From NCBI RefSeq assembly GCF_921294215.1, contig NZ_CAKLDM010000001.1, positions 372,001 through 436,000 on the forward strand: 64,000 nucleotides of DNA, read 5' to 3'. The position numbers and the translations under genes are program-made. The notes beneath the pieces were generated by a model. It did not search any database and had not been told where the DNA came from. It was given only the letters and a program-made list of their open reading frames with translations. How positions within the stretch are numbered: the stretch's first letter is position 1; the number at the start of each line of letters is the position of its first letter. Shown piece by piece: positions 8,660-17,535 of this stretch. This DNA comes from Vibrio marisflavi CECT 7928 (GTDB lineage: Bacteria; Pseudomonadota; Gammaproteobacteria; Enterobacterales; Vibrionaceae).

Positions 8660-9283
8660 ATGTCTAAAGACACCTTGAGTGAATATCCATCGATGAAATT
8701 GGCGAAAGAATCTTCTGATGAAAGCATCGCCCCAATGCAGTTGGGGGAGCGCATAAAACAGATCCGATCAAAGCTTGGGATCACTTTGGAAGAAGCAAGC
8801 CATCGAACTGGACTTGCTCGCTCTACACTAAGCAAAATTGAAAACGAGCAAATCTCTCCAACGTTTCAGGCTATGCAAAAGTTGGCTAACGGCCTACAAA
8901 TAGATATGCCTCAACTCTTTGAACCACCAAAGAAAAAGGTGGCTACTGGTCGTCGGGACTTAAACAAAGATGGCGAAGGTAAACCCCATCCTACACCAAC
9001 ATACGAACATGAGCTTCTCGCTACTCAACTCTCAAATAAGAAAATGATGCCCTTTAAAAGCCGTATTCGAGCTCGCAATTTTGAAGAGTATAATGATTGG
9101 GTGAGACATGATGGTGAAGAGTTTTTGCTTGTCCTTTCTGGAGAGATTTTATTTTACTCTGAGTTCTATGAACCAGTAAAAATGTCCGAGGGTGATAGCG
9201 TGTATTATGACGCGAATATGGGGCATATGTTAGTGTCTGTTAGCGAAGAAGACGCACACATTTTATGGGTAACAGCAAGATAG
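8660..9283 (+). CDS. XRE-family regulator with C-terminal cupin domain
   Basis: 207 aa. Residues about 27-83 form an HTH_3 domain (LGERIKQIRSKLGITLEEASHRTGLARSTLSKIENEQISPT). Residues about 130-205 form a cupin (HDGEEFLLVLSGEILFYSE with GDSVYYDANMGHML), likely binding a small effector. The place between glyA and gcvT suggests control of glycine/serine metabolism, possibly sensing an amino acid or derivative. GAGGGAAAGGC precedes the ATG. The target sites are unknown; see the palindrome at 8524. Confidence 0.9.
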   Translation: MSKDTLSEYPSMKLAKESSDESIAPMQLGERIKQIRSKLGITLEEASHRTGLARSTLSKIENEQISPTFQAMQKLANGLQIDMPQLFEPPKKKVATGRRDLNKDGEGKPHPTPTYEHELLATQLSNKKMMPFKSRIRARNFEEYNDWVRHDGEEFLLVLSGEILFYSEFYEPVKMSEGDSVYYDANMGHMLVSVSEEDAHILWVTAR

Positions 9284-9314
9284 ATATTTAGAAATCTAAA
9301 TTTCCAATAGTGAA

Positions 9315-9328
9315 AGCAAACGATTGCT
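9315..9328. promoter_or_regulatory. PurR-type box 1 upstream of gcvT
   Basis: AGCAAACGATTGCT resembles the PurR operator core GCAAACGTTTGC with one change. In E. coli, PurR represses gcvTHP, so purine control of gcvT is expected here. Confidence 0.6.
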
Positions 9329-9336
9329 AATATTTT

Positions 9337-9352
9337 GGGCAAACGTTTGCTT
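9337..9352. promoter_or_regulatory. PurR-type box 2 upstream of gcvT
   Basis: GGGCAAACGTTTGCTT contains a perfect GCAAACGTTTGC dyad. Its centre is about 23 bases from that of box 1, near two helical turns, suiting cooperative binding on one face. It lies 260 bases before the gcvT start, so a long leader or an upstream promoter is implied. Confidence 0.7.
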
Positions 9353-9611
9353 GGGTATTTGCACCTGGAGCTCTTGCTTACCAAGGCGTGAAGAATTGGA
9401 TGTTAAATGTTAACTTTTATGTTTGTCAAATGTTAATTTTCTGGTGTTTTATTGGTTTTTTGACTTGTGAATCACAAAAAAGCAGTGCATCCTTGTTCAT
9501 TATTGGAAACATGACATATTGGAGCACGATTAGCGTGCTTCGACATCACAAAAACTAGAACTGAATAAGGCAAGCTCGAACTATCGAGTTGAGCTAAATA
9601 TGGAGAAAACA

Positions 9612-10739
9612 ATGACTCAAGAAAATGAACAGCTATTGCAGACACCTCTATACTCCGTGCATGTGGAATGTGGTGCAAAGATGGTGCCTTTTGCGGGCTA
9701 TGAAATGCCAGTTCAGTATCCTTTAGGTGTAAAGAAAGAGCACTTGCACACTCGTGATGCTGCAGGGTTATTTGATGTATCTCACATGGGGCAGCTTAGA
9801 CTACATGGTGAAGGTGCTGCGAAATTACTCGAGTCATTAGTTCCAGTCGACATTATTGATTTGTCTGAAGGGAAGCAACGCTATGCGTTCTTCACTAATG
9901 AGCAAGGTGGCATTTTAGATGATTTGATGGTTGCAAACTTTGGTGATCATTTGTTCCTAGTGGTGAATGCTGCATGTAAAGATCAAGATATCGCTCACAT
10001 ATCCAAGCATCTGCCAGAAGATGTGAAGCTAGAAGTGATCGAAGATAGAGCTTTGTTAGCTCTTCAGGGGCCGAAAGCAGCTGAGGTGCTATCTGATATT
10101 CAGCCTGAAGTGGCGGATATGTTGTTTATGGATATCAAAAAGACTCAACTGGATGGCATTGAATGTTATGTAAGCCGCAGTGGCTACACTGGTGAAGATG
10201 GTTACGAAATCTCTGTTCCAAGCGATCAGGCAGAAGCGTTAGCACGTAAATTGACAGCTTATGAGCAAGTTGAATGGATTGGCCTAGGTGCGCGTGATTC
10301 TCTTCGTTTAGAGTGCGGCTTGTGTTTGTATGGTCATGATCTTGACACAACGACGACACCTGTTGAAGCAAGCCTACTTTGGGGCATCAGCAAAATTCGT
10401 CGTGCGGACGGTGAGCGTGCGGGGGGCTTCCCTGGTGCTGAGATCATCCTAGAGCAAATCGCTACTAAAGACGTTTCTCGTAAAAGAGTTGGGTTAGTTG
10501 GCCAAACAAAAGCGCCAGTTCGTGAAGGTGTTGAGCTTTTCGACAGCGAAGGCACTAAAATAGGCGTTGTTACCAGCGGTACAGCAGGACCAAATGCAGG
10601 TAAGCCTGTTTCTATGGCCTACATTCGCGCTGATTTAGCTGCGGTTGACACTGAAGTGCTTGCAGAAGTTCGTGGTAAAATGCTGCCAATGACGGTCGCA
10701 AAAATGCCATTTGTGCCGCAGCGTTACTATCGTGGCTAA
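9612..10739 (+). CDS. gcvT: Aminomethyltransferase, glycine cleavage T protein
   Basis: Releases ammonia from the GcvH-bound aminomethyl group and forms 5,10-methylene-tetrahydrofolate. The start MTQENEQ at 9612 is chosen because GGAG lies 6 bases upstream; the in-frame ATG at 9600 overlaps that Shine-Dalgarno. At 375 aa it has family length, with the N-terminal folate-binding fold (VPFAGYEMPVQYP, FDVSHMGQ) and a GCV_T C-terminal barrel from about residue 285. It is encoded apart from gcvH and gcvP, across the XRE gene and in the opposite direction, and followed by a strong terminator. Confidence 0.97.
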   Translation: MTQENEQLLQTPLYSVHVECGAKMVPFAGYEMPVQYPLGVKKEHLHTRDAAGLFDVSHMGQLRLHGEGAAKLLESLVPVDIIDLSEGKQRYAFFTNEQGGILDDLMVANFGDHLFLVVNAACKDQDIAHISKHLPEDVKLEVIEDRALLALQGPKAAEVLSDIQPEVADMLFMDIKKTQLDGIECYVSRSGYTGEDGYEISVPSDQAEALARKLTAYEQVEWIGLGARDSLRLECGLCLYGHDLDTTTTPVEASLLWGISKIRRADGERAGGFPGAEIILEQIATKDVSRKRVGLVGQTKAPVREGVELFDSEGTKIGVVTSGTAGPNAGKPVSMAYIRADLAAVDTEVLAEVRGKMLPMTVAKMPFVPQRYYRG

Positions 10740-10771
10740 TCTATACTGATAGATAGACCATACTCGATGCT

Positions 10772-10797
10772 AAAGCCTCCTTATGGAGGCTTTTTTA
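10772..10797 (+). terminator. Terminator of gcvT
   Basis: AAAGCCTCC TTAT GGAGGCTTT is a perfect 9-bp stem followed by a T-run, 32 bases past the gcvT stop. Confidence 0.9.
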
Positions 10798-10839
10798 TTT
10801 TTAAGTGCTTTAACTGTTCGTAAGACGGTATTGGTGTTG

Positions 10840-11907
10840 ATGAGAAAGATCTTGAAGTTGAACTTACTTGCACTTTTAGCTGTGAACCTGTTACTCGTTG
10901 CTTTTTGTGCACGGGCGAGTGGGCCTGTTGTTTATATTGTTAATGGGTCAACTGCTTCTGTTACTGAGTTTTCTGATTTCGCTAGCTTGTTTTATGATCG
11001 TATTGACTATGATGGTGTTTACGGCACGTCTCCTTATTGCGGTGCCACCATGTTAACCACGCAATACGTTTTAACCGCAGCTCACTGTATCTTTGACGGT
11101 AATGGTAATGCTGATGAAAACAAGATGCTTTTTCTCTCTGTTGTTCCTCAACTGCAAAATGAAAGCGACTTCCCCAATGGTAGTATAGAGAGAGTAATGG
11201 CTAGCGAGTTTTACTATCGTTCTGACTACTCAGATTCAAGTAGTGATCTCTGGGCCAACGATATTGCGATTGTTAAGCTAGAATCGGCCGTGAATATCGA
11301 TGCGGTCAATGATGTGATAACGCGACCCACCGCAGCAAATGTAACGATATATCAAGTTAACACGGAAACGTTTGAAGCGATTGGCCATGGGAATACTTCA
11401 ACAGGATATGATGGCAGTGACTCACTTTTAAAAACGGACCTAACTTACGTGGATACAGCGACCTGCCAATCTGGTATAGGCTACTCAGCGGTCACTAGTA
11501 GTCAGATATGCTTTACAGGCAGTTACAACAATGCAAATGGTCTTTATAACAGTACATGTTCTGGGGACTCTGGGGGGCCGGTATACTGGGATAACTCGGG
11601 TACTTGGGTTCAAGTTGGAATTACCAGTTTTGGGCCAAGTACTTGTGGTACTCAGGCCACAAACTCCGGTGTTACTTCCGTTTTTACAGAAATCTACGAC
11701 TATGAAACGTGGATACAGGACGTATTGGATGGCAATGAGACGGCTAACTATGTTGCTACGGATGCAAAACGTACTGCCTATTTAAGCTCTACATCAACAA
11801 GTTCTTCGGGAGGAGATTCAGGTGGTTCTTTTGGCTGGCTGAGTCTTTTCGCGCTTTTCACGTTAGCTCTTCTTAGAAAGCATACTGAAATGGGCGAGGC
11901 AGCATAA
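10840..11907 (+). CDS. Secreted S1-family serine protease with GlyGly-CTERM anchor
   Basis: A trypsin-fold protease of the Vibrio VesA/VesB/VesC kind, exported by Sec and then normally by type II secretion. The start at 10840 gives a clean signal peptide (MRKILKLNLLALLAVNLLLV, cleaved near ARA). The catalytic triad is His82 (TAAHC), Asp141 (NDIAIVKL) and Ser244 (CSGDSGGP). The position six before the serine, which sets primary specificity, is Ser238 and not the Asp of trypsin, so a chymotrypsin- or elastase-like preference is more likely. The tail has a Ser/Gly linker, then GGSFGWLSLFALFTLALLRK, a rhombosortase-type sorting signal. The longer frame to 10783 overlaps the gcvT terminator and was not used. 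Confidence 0.9.
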   Translation: MRKILKLNLLALLAVNLLLVAFCARASGPVVYIVNGSTASVTEFSDFASLFYDRIDYDGVYGTSPYCGATMLTTQYVLTAAHCIFDGNGNADENKMLFLSVVPQLQNESDFPNGSIERVMASEFYYRSDYSDSSSDLWANDIAIVKLESAVNIDAVNDVITRPTAANVTIYQVNTETFEAIGHGNTSTGYDGSDSLLKTDLTYVDTATCQSGIGYSAVTSSQICFTGSYNNANGLYNSTCSGDSGGPVYWDNSGTWVQVGITSFGPSTCGTQATNSGVTSVFTEIYDYETWIQDVLDGNETANYVATDAKRTAYLSSTSTSSSGGDSGGSFGWLSLFALFTLALLRKHTEMGEAA

Positions 11908-11945
11908 TTGAGTTGCTTTAACTTAGCAATCTTTAACATAACAAC

Positions 11946-11971
11946 AAAAACAGGGAGCGGTTTGCTCCCTG
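11946..11971 (-). terminator. Terminator of nadE
   Basis: CAGGGAGC and GCTCCCTG enclose a short loop, and on the minus strand TTTTTGTTG follows. It lies about 20 bases past the nadE stop and may also serve the protease gene from the other side. Confidence 0.8.
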
Positions 11972-11989
11972 TTAGCTATGGAACTTCTT

Positions 11990-12820
11990 TTAATCGTAGA
12001 TAGTTGGAATTGGTAAGCGTTTGTGTTGAGTCGCTTTATAGATACCAACGATTCTATCGGACACTTCCTGAGGTAGTGGCTTGCCTTCCAAGAAGTCATC
12101 AATTTGATCGTAGGTGAGGTTCAACGCATCTTCGTCCGCCTTTTGCGGTGCCAATTCTTCTAAATCTGCGGTAGGTACTTTTTTTACGAGAACCTCTGGG
12201 GCGCCGAGCGTTGAAGCTATTTCTCTAACCTGACGTTTGCTCAAGCCAAATAGTGGCGCTAAGTCGCATGCTCCGTCACCAAACTTCGTGTAAAATCCGG
12301 TAATATTTTCCGCTGAGTGGTCAGTACCAAGCACTAGACCGCCGACATAGCCAGCGATTTCGTATTGAGCAACCATGCGTGTGCGGGCTTTTACATTACC
12401 TTTTACAAAATCAACTCTAGATTCATCACTAGGTAGTAGGTCGTTTTCACCGAGTGCTGCGCGTGTAGCAGCATGTGTGCCTTCAACACCTGCTTGTATA
12501 TTGACGGACACTGAATGCGTAGGCTGGATAAAAGAGAGCGCAAGTTGAGCTTCATCTTCATCTTTTTGCTCGCCGAACGGTAGGCGAACAGCAATAAACT
12601 GGTATTGCTCACTTTCGGTTTCTTTGTTTAACTCTTCGACTGCTAGCTGAGCTAGTCGGCCGCAAGTTGTTGAGTCTACACCACCACTGATACCGAGAAC
12701 TAAAGACTTACAGCCTGATTCTTGTAGTTTTTGTTTGATGAAGTTTACGCGCCTTGTTATCTCATAGTGAGCGTCAATAGACGGCAGTACTCGCATCTCA
12801 TCTCGAATTTGCTGTTCCAT
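11990..12820 (-). CDS. nadE: Ammonia-dependent NAD synthetase
   Basis: Last step of NAD synthesis: nicotinate adenine dinucleotide plus ATP and ammonia gives NAD. The start MEQQIRDEM at 12820 has AGGA upstream and gives 276 aa, close to the E. coli enzyme. The ATP-pyrophosphatase P-loop [14 protein letters not shown] is at about residues 41-54. There is no glutaminase domain, so ammonia is the donor. It is divergent from a nadD-like gene, and an inverted repeat between them could coordinate the pair. Confidence 0.95.
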   Translation of the reverse strand: MEQQIRDEMRVLPSIDAHYEITRRVNFIKQKLQESGCKSLVLGISGGVDSTTCGRLAQLAVEELNKETESEQYQFIAVRLPFGEQKDEDEAQLALSFIQPTHSVSVNIQAGVEGTHAATRAALGENDLLPSDESRVDFVKGNVKARTRMVAQYEIAGYVGGLVLGTDHSAENITGFYTKFGDGACDLAPLFGLSKRQVREIASTLGAPEVLVKKVPTADLEELAPQKADEDALNLTYDQIDDFLEGKPLPQEVSDRIVGIYKATQHKRLPIPTIYD

Positions 12821-12885
12821 TAAAATATTCCTGCTAGCGTTAACGTTTTGTTTAAAAATATACTCAAGCATCTTGAGGTTACTTG

Positions 12886-12901
12886 GGTATAATATCATAC
12901 C
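12886..12901. promoter_or_regulatory. Imperfect palindrome with -10-like TATAAT between nadE and nadD-like gene
   Basis: GGTATAATATCATACC is a dyad with one mismatched base pair, and it includes TATAAT. Its position between two divergent NAD genes makes it a candidate shared operator, for example for an NrtR- or NadQ-like repressor. The regulator is not identified. Confidence 0.4.
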
Positions 12902-12957
12902 GATTTCATCCGATTAGAAAACTGTGAACGAAATTTTCACGTTAATTAAGGTATAAA

Positions 12958-13476
12958 ATGAACAAAATCGCTGTATTTGGTAGCGCTTTCAACCCACCGA
13001 CGTTAGGTCATAAAAGTGTGATTGACTCATTAGAGCACTTTGATCAAGTTCTGTTGGTTCCCAGCATTTCTCATGCTTGGGGTAAAGTGATGGCAGATTA
13101 CGGTACTCGCTGCCAGCTCATTGAAGCCTTCATTAGTGATTTGAGTGTAACTAACGTGGAACTTTCTCGCATAGAAGAATGTCTATTTGTACCGGGTGAG
13201 AGCGTGACTACATATGCGGTACTCAATAAGCTGCAAAACGATTTTCCAGATTCGAGCCTTACATTTGTGGTTGGGCCGGATAATTTTGTGAAGTTTAGTC
13301 AGTTTTATAAAGCGGATGAAATATTGGCGAAGTGGAACGTGTTAGCTTGTCCCGAAACAGTTGCAATTCGAAGTACCCAAGTTCGAAAGCAGCTAGCCGA
13401 AAGTAAAAGCATTCGCTCGTTAACTACGGCTAGTGTTGAACAATTGCTTGGTGAGTTGAAAATATACGCGAGTTAA
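12958..13476 (+). CDS. NadD-like nicotinate/nicotinamide nucleotide adenylyltransferase
   Basis: A 172-aa nucleotidyltransferase-fold protein. The N-terminal signature GSAFNPPTLGH is the (H/T)xGH ATP-binding motif, and RSTQVRK near residue 140 is the ISSTxxR-type motif. It would join a mononucleotide to AMP, the step just before NadE, which fits its divergent neighbour. It is shorter than housekeeping NadD (about 210 aa), so it is probably a second, specialised copy. The substrate (nicotinate or nicotinamide mononucleotide) is open. Confidence 0.8.
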   Translation: MNKIAVFGSAFNPPTLGHKSVIDSLEHFDQVLLVPSISHAWGKVMADYGTRCQLIEAFISDLSVTNVELSRIEECLFVPGESVTTYAVLNKLQNDFPDSSLTFVVGPDNFVKFSQFYKADEILAKWNVLACPETVAIRSTQVRKQLAESKSIRSLTTASVEQLLGELKIYAS

Positions 13477-13517
13477 GGCCTTCTAGGCCGAATTGATAGA
13501 TTTATAGGTTTTATTAA

Positions 13518-14078
13518 ATGTACAAGATTGGATTACTATCGCTGCTTTTCTGGTTGCCAGTCCAGTCTTTTGCCTATTGTTCCAATAGCACTTCGTCAGT
13601 AGACACCAGCCACAATAAATCCAACATCAGTACCGGATTGGACTCTTCTCCATTGTGTGTGTCCAATCTCGATACCACACTTTTGCAGACTAGTTATTCA
13701 GCGAAATTGCCAGAGTTTAATTTTGCTGAAACTAATACCACCTCAAAAGGAAGCTATTGGTCTGATTGGGGGCTCAAGTATCATTCGGAACCATTTATTT
13801 CTGACCAATATTCGTTTGGTCATTTAGGCTTTGGAATTTGGGACCCTAACTCATCTAACGGTGAGAACTTGGGCACTACTTACAAGACCACCACTTTTAA
13901 TGGCCAGAACAATATAGATATTGCGTCTGATCCCGAAGCTTGGGTGATGAACCATGGCGTGCAACTGAGCTTGGGATTTGGCAATAAACTGGCTGGCCAG
14001 CCAAGAGTTCGATTTGACTACTTGTGGCACGAAAACAGTGACGACAATGTCAGTATGCAAGTAGAGTTTCCATTTTAG
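13518..14078 (+). CDS. Exported protein of unknown function, possible outer-membrane strand protein
   Basis: 186 aa, with a signal peptide (MYKIGLLSLLFWLPVQSFA). The mature part is Ser/Thr/Asn-rich, then rich in aromatic alternating stretches (YWSDWGLKYH, FGHLGFGIWDP, GVQLSLGFG, RVRFDYLWH) and ends in VEFPF. Alternating strands and a terminal phenylalanine suggest a small beta-barrel or outer-membrane-associated protein. No family was recognised. It lies 41 bases after the nadD-like gene, possibly in the same transcript. Confidence 0.7.
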   Translation: MYKIGLLSLLFWLPVQSFAYCSNSTSSVDTSHNKSNISTGLDSSPLCVSNLDTTLLQTSYSAKLPEFNFAETNTTSKGSYWSDWGLKYHSEPFISDQYSFGHLGFGIWDPNSSNGENLGTTYKTTTFNGQNNIDIASDPEAWVMNHGVQLSLGFGNKLAGQPRVRFDYLWHENSDDNVSMQVEFPF

Positions 14079-14110
14079 CCAGGTAAGTTTCGCTTACTCC
14101 CAGACAAATA

Positions 14111-14138
14111 TTGTTATTTCACGTTAATTCGTTACAAT
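14111..14138 (+). promoter_or_regulatory. Candidate sigma-70 promoter for thrS operon
   Basis: TTGTTA, a 16-base spacer, then TACAAT. It lies about 150 bases before thrS, leaving a leader long enough for ThrS translational self-control as known in E. coli. Confidence 0.45.
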
Positions 14139-14285
14139 GCTGCTGGATTGCAAAGATGCATTGGTATTTGCGTCAAATGCTTTCCACAGAATTTTGCGTT
14201 TTATCTCTTTATCTCAAATAGAGACAACGTCATTTAAACTGAACACGTGTTGCTTGGTGTGCAACACCACTGTAAAGGACAAATA

Positions 14286-16214
14286 ATGCCTATTATCACT
14301 CTCCCTGACGGCAGTCAGCGTCAATTTGACAACCCTGTTTCCACTTTCGAAGTTGCACAATCAATCGGTCCTGGTTTAGCGAAAGCAACCATTGCTGGAC
14401 GAGTTGATGGTAACCGTGTTGATGCTTGCGATTTGATTGAAAACGATGCAAGTCTAGAAATCATCACAACGAAAGATGACGTTGATGGTTTAGAAATCGT
14501 TCGTCACTCTTGCGCTCACTTACTTGGTCATGCAATTAAGCAGCTTTATCCAGAAGCGAAAATGGCGATTGGTCCAACAATCGACAATGGCTTCTACTAT
14601 GACATCGATATGGAGCATTCTTTAACGCAAGAAGATTTGGAAAAAATCGAAAAGCGTATGAAAGAGCTTGCGAAAACCAAGTATCAAGTCATCAAGAAAA
14701 ATGTAAGCTGGCAAGAAGCGCGCGATACGTTTGAATCCCGCGGGGAAACTTACAAGATGGAAATCTTAGACGAAAACGTCGCGAGAGATGACCGTCCAGG
14801 CTTATACCATCACGAAGAATACATTGATATGTGTCGTGGTCCACACGTACCACATATGGGTTTTTGTCAGCATTTCACGTTGCTAAATGTTGCGGGTGCT
14901 TACTGGCGCGGCAACAGCGATAACAAGATGTTGCAGCGTATCTATGGTACCGCTTTCCATGATAAGAAAGCTCTGAAAGCGCATCTAACTCGCCTAGAAG
15001 AAGCTGCAAAGCGTGACCATCGTAAGATTGGTAAACAGCTTGATTTGTTCCACATGCAGCAAGAAGCGCCAGGTATGGTGTTTTGGCATCATAACGGCTG
15101 GTCAATCTTCCGTGATCTTGAAATGTTTGTGCGTGAGAAACTGACCGAGTACGATTATCAAGAAGTCAAAGGTCCATTAATCATGGATCGCGTATTGTGG
15201 GAGCGCTCTGGTCACTGGGACAAATATGCTGAAGCGATGTTTACGACTTCATCTGAGAACCGTGAATATGCTCTAAAGCCGATGAACTGCCCGGGACACG
15301 TTCAGATCTTCAACCAAGGCTTGAAATCATACCGTGATCTACCATTGCGCATGGCAGAGTTTGGCTCTTGTCACCGTAATGAGCCGTCTGGTGCTCTACA
15401 CGGCATTATGCGTGTACGTGGGTTTACTCAAGACGATGCCCACATCTTCTGTACTGAAAGCCAGATCCAAGAAGAAGTAACAAGCTGTATTAAGATGGTT
15501 TACGACATTTATCAAACCTTTGGTTTTGAAAATATTGTTGTGAAACTATCAACTCGTCCTGAGAAGCGTGTTGGTTCTGATGAGATCTGGGATAAATCTG
15601 AAGAAGCATTAAAACAATCCCTTCAGTCAATGGATATTCCTTATGAGATCCAAGAAGGTGAAGGTGCGTTCTATGGCCCTAAAATTGAATTTACCTTACA
15701 TGACTGTCTAGATCGCGCATGGCAGTGTGGTACAGTTCAGCTTGATTTTAACTTGCCAGGTCGTCTTGGTGCGACGTACGTTGGTGAAAACAACGAGCGT
15801 CATGTACCAGTGATGATTCACCGTGCAATTTTGGGTTCATTGGAAAGATTCATCGGTATTCTTATTGAAGAATACGCAGGCTTCTTCCCAACGTGGTTGG
15901 CTCCAGAGCAAGCAGTAATCATGAATATTACTGACAAGCAGTCAAATTACGTTCAAGAAGTTGCACAAAAACTACAAAAAAGTGGAATTAGAGCCAAAGC
16001 GGACTTGAGAAATGAGAAGATTGGCTTTAAAATCCGCGAACATACTTTGAAGCGTGTTCCGTATATGCTGGTTTGTGGCGACCAAGAAATGGAAGCTGGA
16101 GAAATTGCAGTACGTACACGTAAAGGTAAAGACCTAGGTAAGTTTAAAGTGGATGACTTTATCTCATACATCCAAGCCGAGGTTTCTACCCGCAAGCTCA
16201 ATCTGGAGGAATAA
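14286..16214 (+). CDS. thrS: Threonyl-tRNA synthetase
   Basis: Charges tRNA-Thr in the cytoplasm. The start [11 protein letters not shown] at 14286 has AAAGGA upstream and gives 642 aa, the length of the E. coli enzyme. The order is TGS domain (1-60), editing domain with [10 protein letters not shown] (about 72-82), class II core with the MNCPGH motif and zinc ligands, and anticodon-binding domain from about 535. It is the first gene of the thrS-infC-rpmI-rplT operon; infC starts 3 bases after the stop. Confidence 0.98.
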   Translation: MPIITLPDGSQRQFDNPVSTFEVAQSIGPGLAKATIAGRVDGNRVDACDLIENDASLEIITTKDDVDGLEIVRHSCAHLLGHAIKQLYPEAKMAIGPTIDNGFYYDIDMEHSLTQEDLEKIEKRMKELAKTKYQVIKKNVSWQEARDTFESRGETYKMEILDENVARDDRPGLYHHEEYIDMCRGPHVPHMGFCQHFTLLNVAGAYWRGNSDNKMLQRIYGTAFHDKKALKAHLTRLEEAAKRDHRKIGKQLDLFHMQQEAPGMVFWHHNGWSIFRDLEMFVREKLTEYDYQEVKGPLIMDRVLWERSGHWDKYAEAMFTTSSENREYALKPMNCPGHVQIFNQGLKSYRDLPLRMAEFGSCHRNEPSGALHGIMRVRGFTQDDAHIFCTESQIQEEVTSCIKMVYDIYQTFGFENIVVKLSTRPEKRVGSDEIWDKSEEALKQSLQSMDIPYEIQEGEGAFYGPKIEFTLHDCLDRAWQCGTVQLDFNLPGRLGATYVGENNERHVPVMIHRAILGSLERFIGILIEEYAGFFPTWLAPEQAVIMNITDKQSNYVQEVAQKLQKSGIRAKADLRNEKIGFKIREHTLKRVPYMLVCGDQEMEAGEIAVRTRKGKDLGKFKVDDFISYIQAEVSTRKLNLEE

Positions 16215-16217
16215 ACT

Positions 16218-16769
16218 ATTAAAGGCGGAAGACGTGGCCAACAACCGGCCAAACAAAACCAGCACAGACTAAACGGTGAAATTCGTGGCGTACGTGAAGT
16301 TCGTTTAACTGGTGCTGACGGTGAGTCCGTTGGTGTTGTATCAATCAACGCAGCACTAGAAGCAGCTGATGAAGCTGGTATGGATCTCGTAGAGATCAGC
16401 CCTAACGCCGAGCCACCTGTTTGTCGTGTGATGGACTATGGCAAGTTCCTCTTCGAGAAGAGCAAAGCTGCTAAAGAGCAGAAGAAAAAACAAAAGCAGA
16501 TCCAGATTAAGGAAGTAAAATTCCGTCCTGGAACTGATATAGGAGACTATCAGGTAAAACTACGCAACCTGACGCGTTTCCTAGAAGACGGCAACAAAGT
16601 GAAGGTAACAATTCGCTTCCGTGGCCGTGAAATGGCACACCAAGATATCGGTGTTGACGTTCTTAATCGATTGAAAGAAGACACAGCTGAATTAGCAGTA
16701 GTGGAGTCTTTCCCAAATCGTATTGAGGGCCGTCAAATGATTATGGTGCTTGCCCCTAAGAAGAAGTAA
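16218..16769 (+). CDS. infC: Translation initiation factor IF-3, AUU start
   Basis: IF-3 binds the 30S subunit and checks initiator tRNA and start codon. The gene begins with ATT at 16218 (Met-Lys-Gly-Gly-Arg-Arg-Gly), 3 bases after thrS, with GGAGGA at the end of thrS as ribosome-binding site. The first ATG in frame is at codon 55 and would remove most of the N-domain. The AUU start is the conserved self-control device: IF-3 rejects its own weak start codon when abundant. The product is 183 aa, with [17 protein letters not shown] and [11 protein letters not shown] intact. Confidence 0.97.
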   Translation: MKGGRRGQQPAKQNQHRLNGEIRGVREVRLTGADGESVGVVSINAALEAADEAGMDLVEISPNAEPPVCRVMDYGKFLFEKSKAAKEQKKKQKQIQIKEVKFRPGTDIGDYQVKLRNLTRFLEDGNKVKVTIRFRGREMAHQDIGVDVLNRLKEDTAELAVVESFPNRIEGRQMIMVLAPKKK

Positions 16770-16787
16770 TTAACGGCTTACAAGTAA

Positions 16788-16820
16788 TAAACCCTGCCGT
16801 TGCAAAGTGGCAGGGTTTTA
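16788..16820 (+). terminator. Hairpin between infC and rpmI (attenuator-like)
   Basis: AAACCCTGCC and GGCAGGGTTT form a 10-bp stem with a following TTA-rich stretch, 20 bases past infC and about 50 bases before rpmI. It may end part of the transcripts or give regulated read-through into the ribosomal protein genes, which have L20-dependent control in E. coli. Confidence 0.65.
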
Positions 16821-16871
16821 TTCGCCCTAATTACATTGTTAATTAACTATCACAATGCGGAGTTATTCATC

Positions 16872-17066
16872 ATGCCTAAGATGAAAACCAACAAAGGTGC
16901 TGCTAAGCGTTTCAAGAAAACTGCTGGTGGTATTAAGTACAAGCACGCTACTAAACGTCACATCCTGACTAAGCGTACTACTAAGAACAAGCGTCAACTA
17001 CGTCCAAACGCAATCCTTCCTAAATGTGAAGTGGCTGCAGTTGTTCGTATGATGCCATACGCTTAA
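16872..17066 (+). CDS. rpmI: 50S ribosomal protein L35
   Basis: 64 aa, very basic, starting [20 protein letters not shown], the L35 signature. The ATG at 16872 follows GGAG at good spacing; the longer frame from 16800 runs through the hairpin and was rejected. It lies 40 bases before rplT, in the usual rpmI-rplT pair. Confidence 0.97.
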   Translation: MPKMKTNKGAAKRFKKTAGGIKYKHATKRHILTKRTTKNKRQLRPNAILPKCEVAAVVRMMPYA

Positions 17067-17106
17067 TTCTTTTTAGTTTATTATCGTTTAGTTTAGGAGA
17101 AGCATA

Positions 17107-17460
17107 ATGCCTCGCGTAAAACGTGGTGTACAAGCTCGTGCACGTCATAAGAAAGTTCTAAAACAAGCTAAAGGTTACTACGGAGCACGTTCACGTGTTT
17201 ACCGCGTAGCTTTCCAAGCTGTTACTAAAGCTGGTCAATACGCATACCGTGACCGTCGCAACAAGAAACGTCAATTCCGTCAACTTTGGATTGCACGTAT
17301 CAACGCAGCGTCTCGTCAAAATGGTCTATCTTACAGCCGTTTCATCAACGGTCTTAAGAAAGCATCTATCGAGATCGATCGTAAGATTCTTGCAGACATC
17401 GCAGTATTCGACAAAGCAGCATTTACTGTTTTAGTTGAAAAAGCGAAAGCAGCTCTTTAA
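17107..17460 (+). CDS. rplT: 50S ribosomal protein L20
   Basis: 117 aa, starting [26 protein letters not shown], normal length. AGGAG precedes the ATG. L20 binds 23S rRNA early in assembly and, in E. coli, represses rpmI-rplT translation. It is the last gene of the operon, and a terminator follows. Confidence 0.98.
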   Translation: MPRVKRGVQARARHKKVLKQAKGYYGARSRVYRVAFQAVTKAGQYAYRDRRNKKRQFRQLWIARINAASRQNGLSYSRFINGLKKASIEIDRKILADIAVFDKAAFTVLVEKAKAAL

Positions 17461-17484
17461 TTAGAACGCTGACTTGAACTTTAA

Positions 17485-17512
17485 AAAGGAGAGCTTCGGC
17501 TCTCCTTTTTGC
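17485..17512 (+). terminator. Terminator of the thrS-rplT operon
   Basis: AAGGAGAGC TTCG GCTCTCCTT followed by TTT: a 9-bp stem with a stable UUCG loop. The inverted strand could also serve the leftward transporter gene. Confidence 0.9.
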
Positions 17513-17535
17513 TTTTTGATATTCAGATAGTTTCA

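Noticed and set aside
8278..9611. Glycine riboswitch upstream of glyA or gcvT
   Set aside because: The conserved aptamer core was not found on either strand; PurR-type boxes and a dyad were seen instead.
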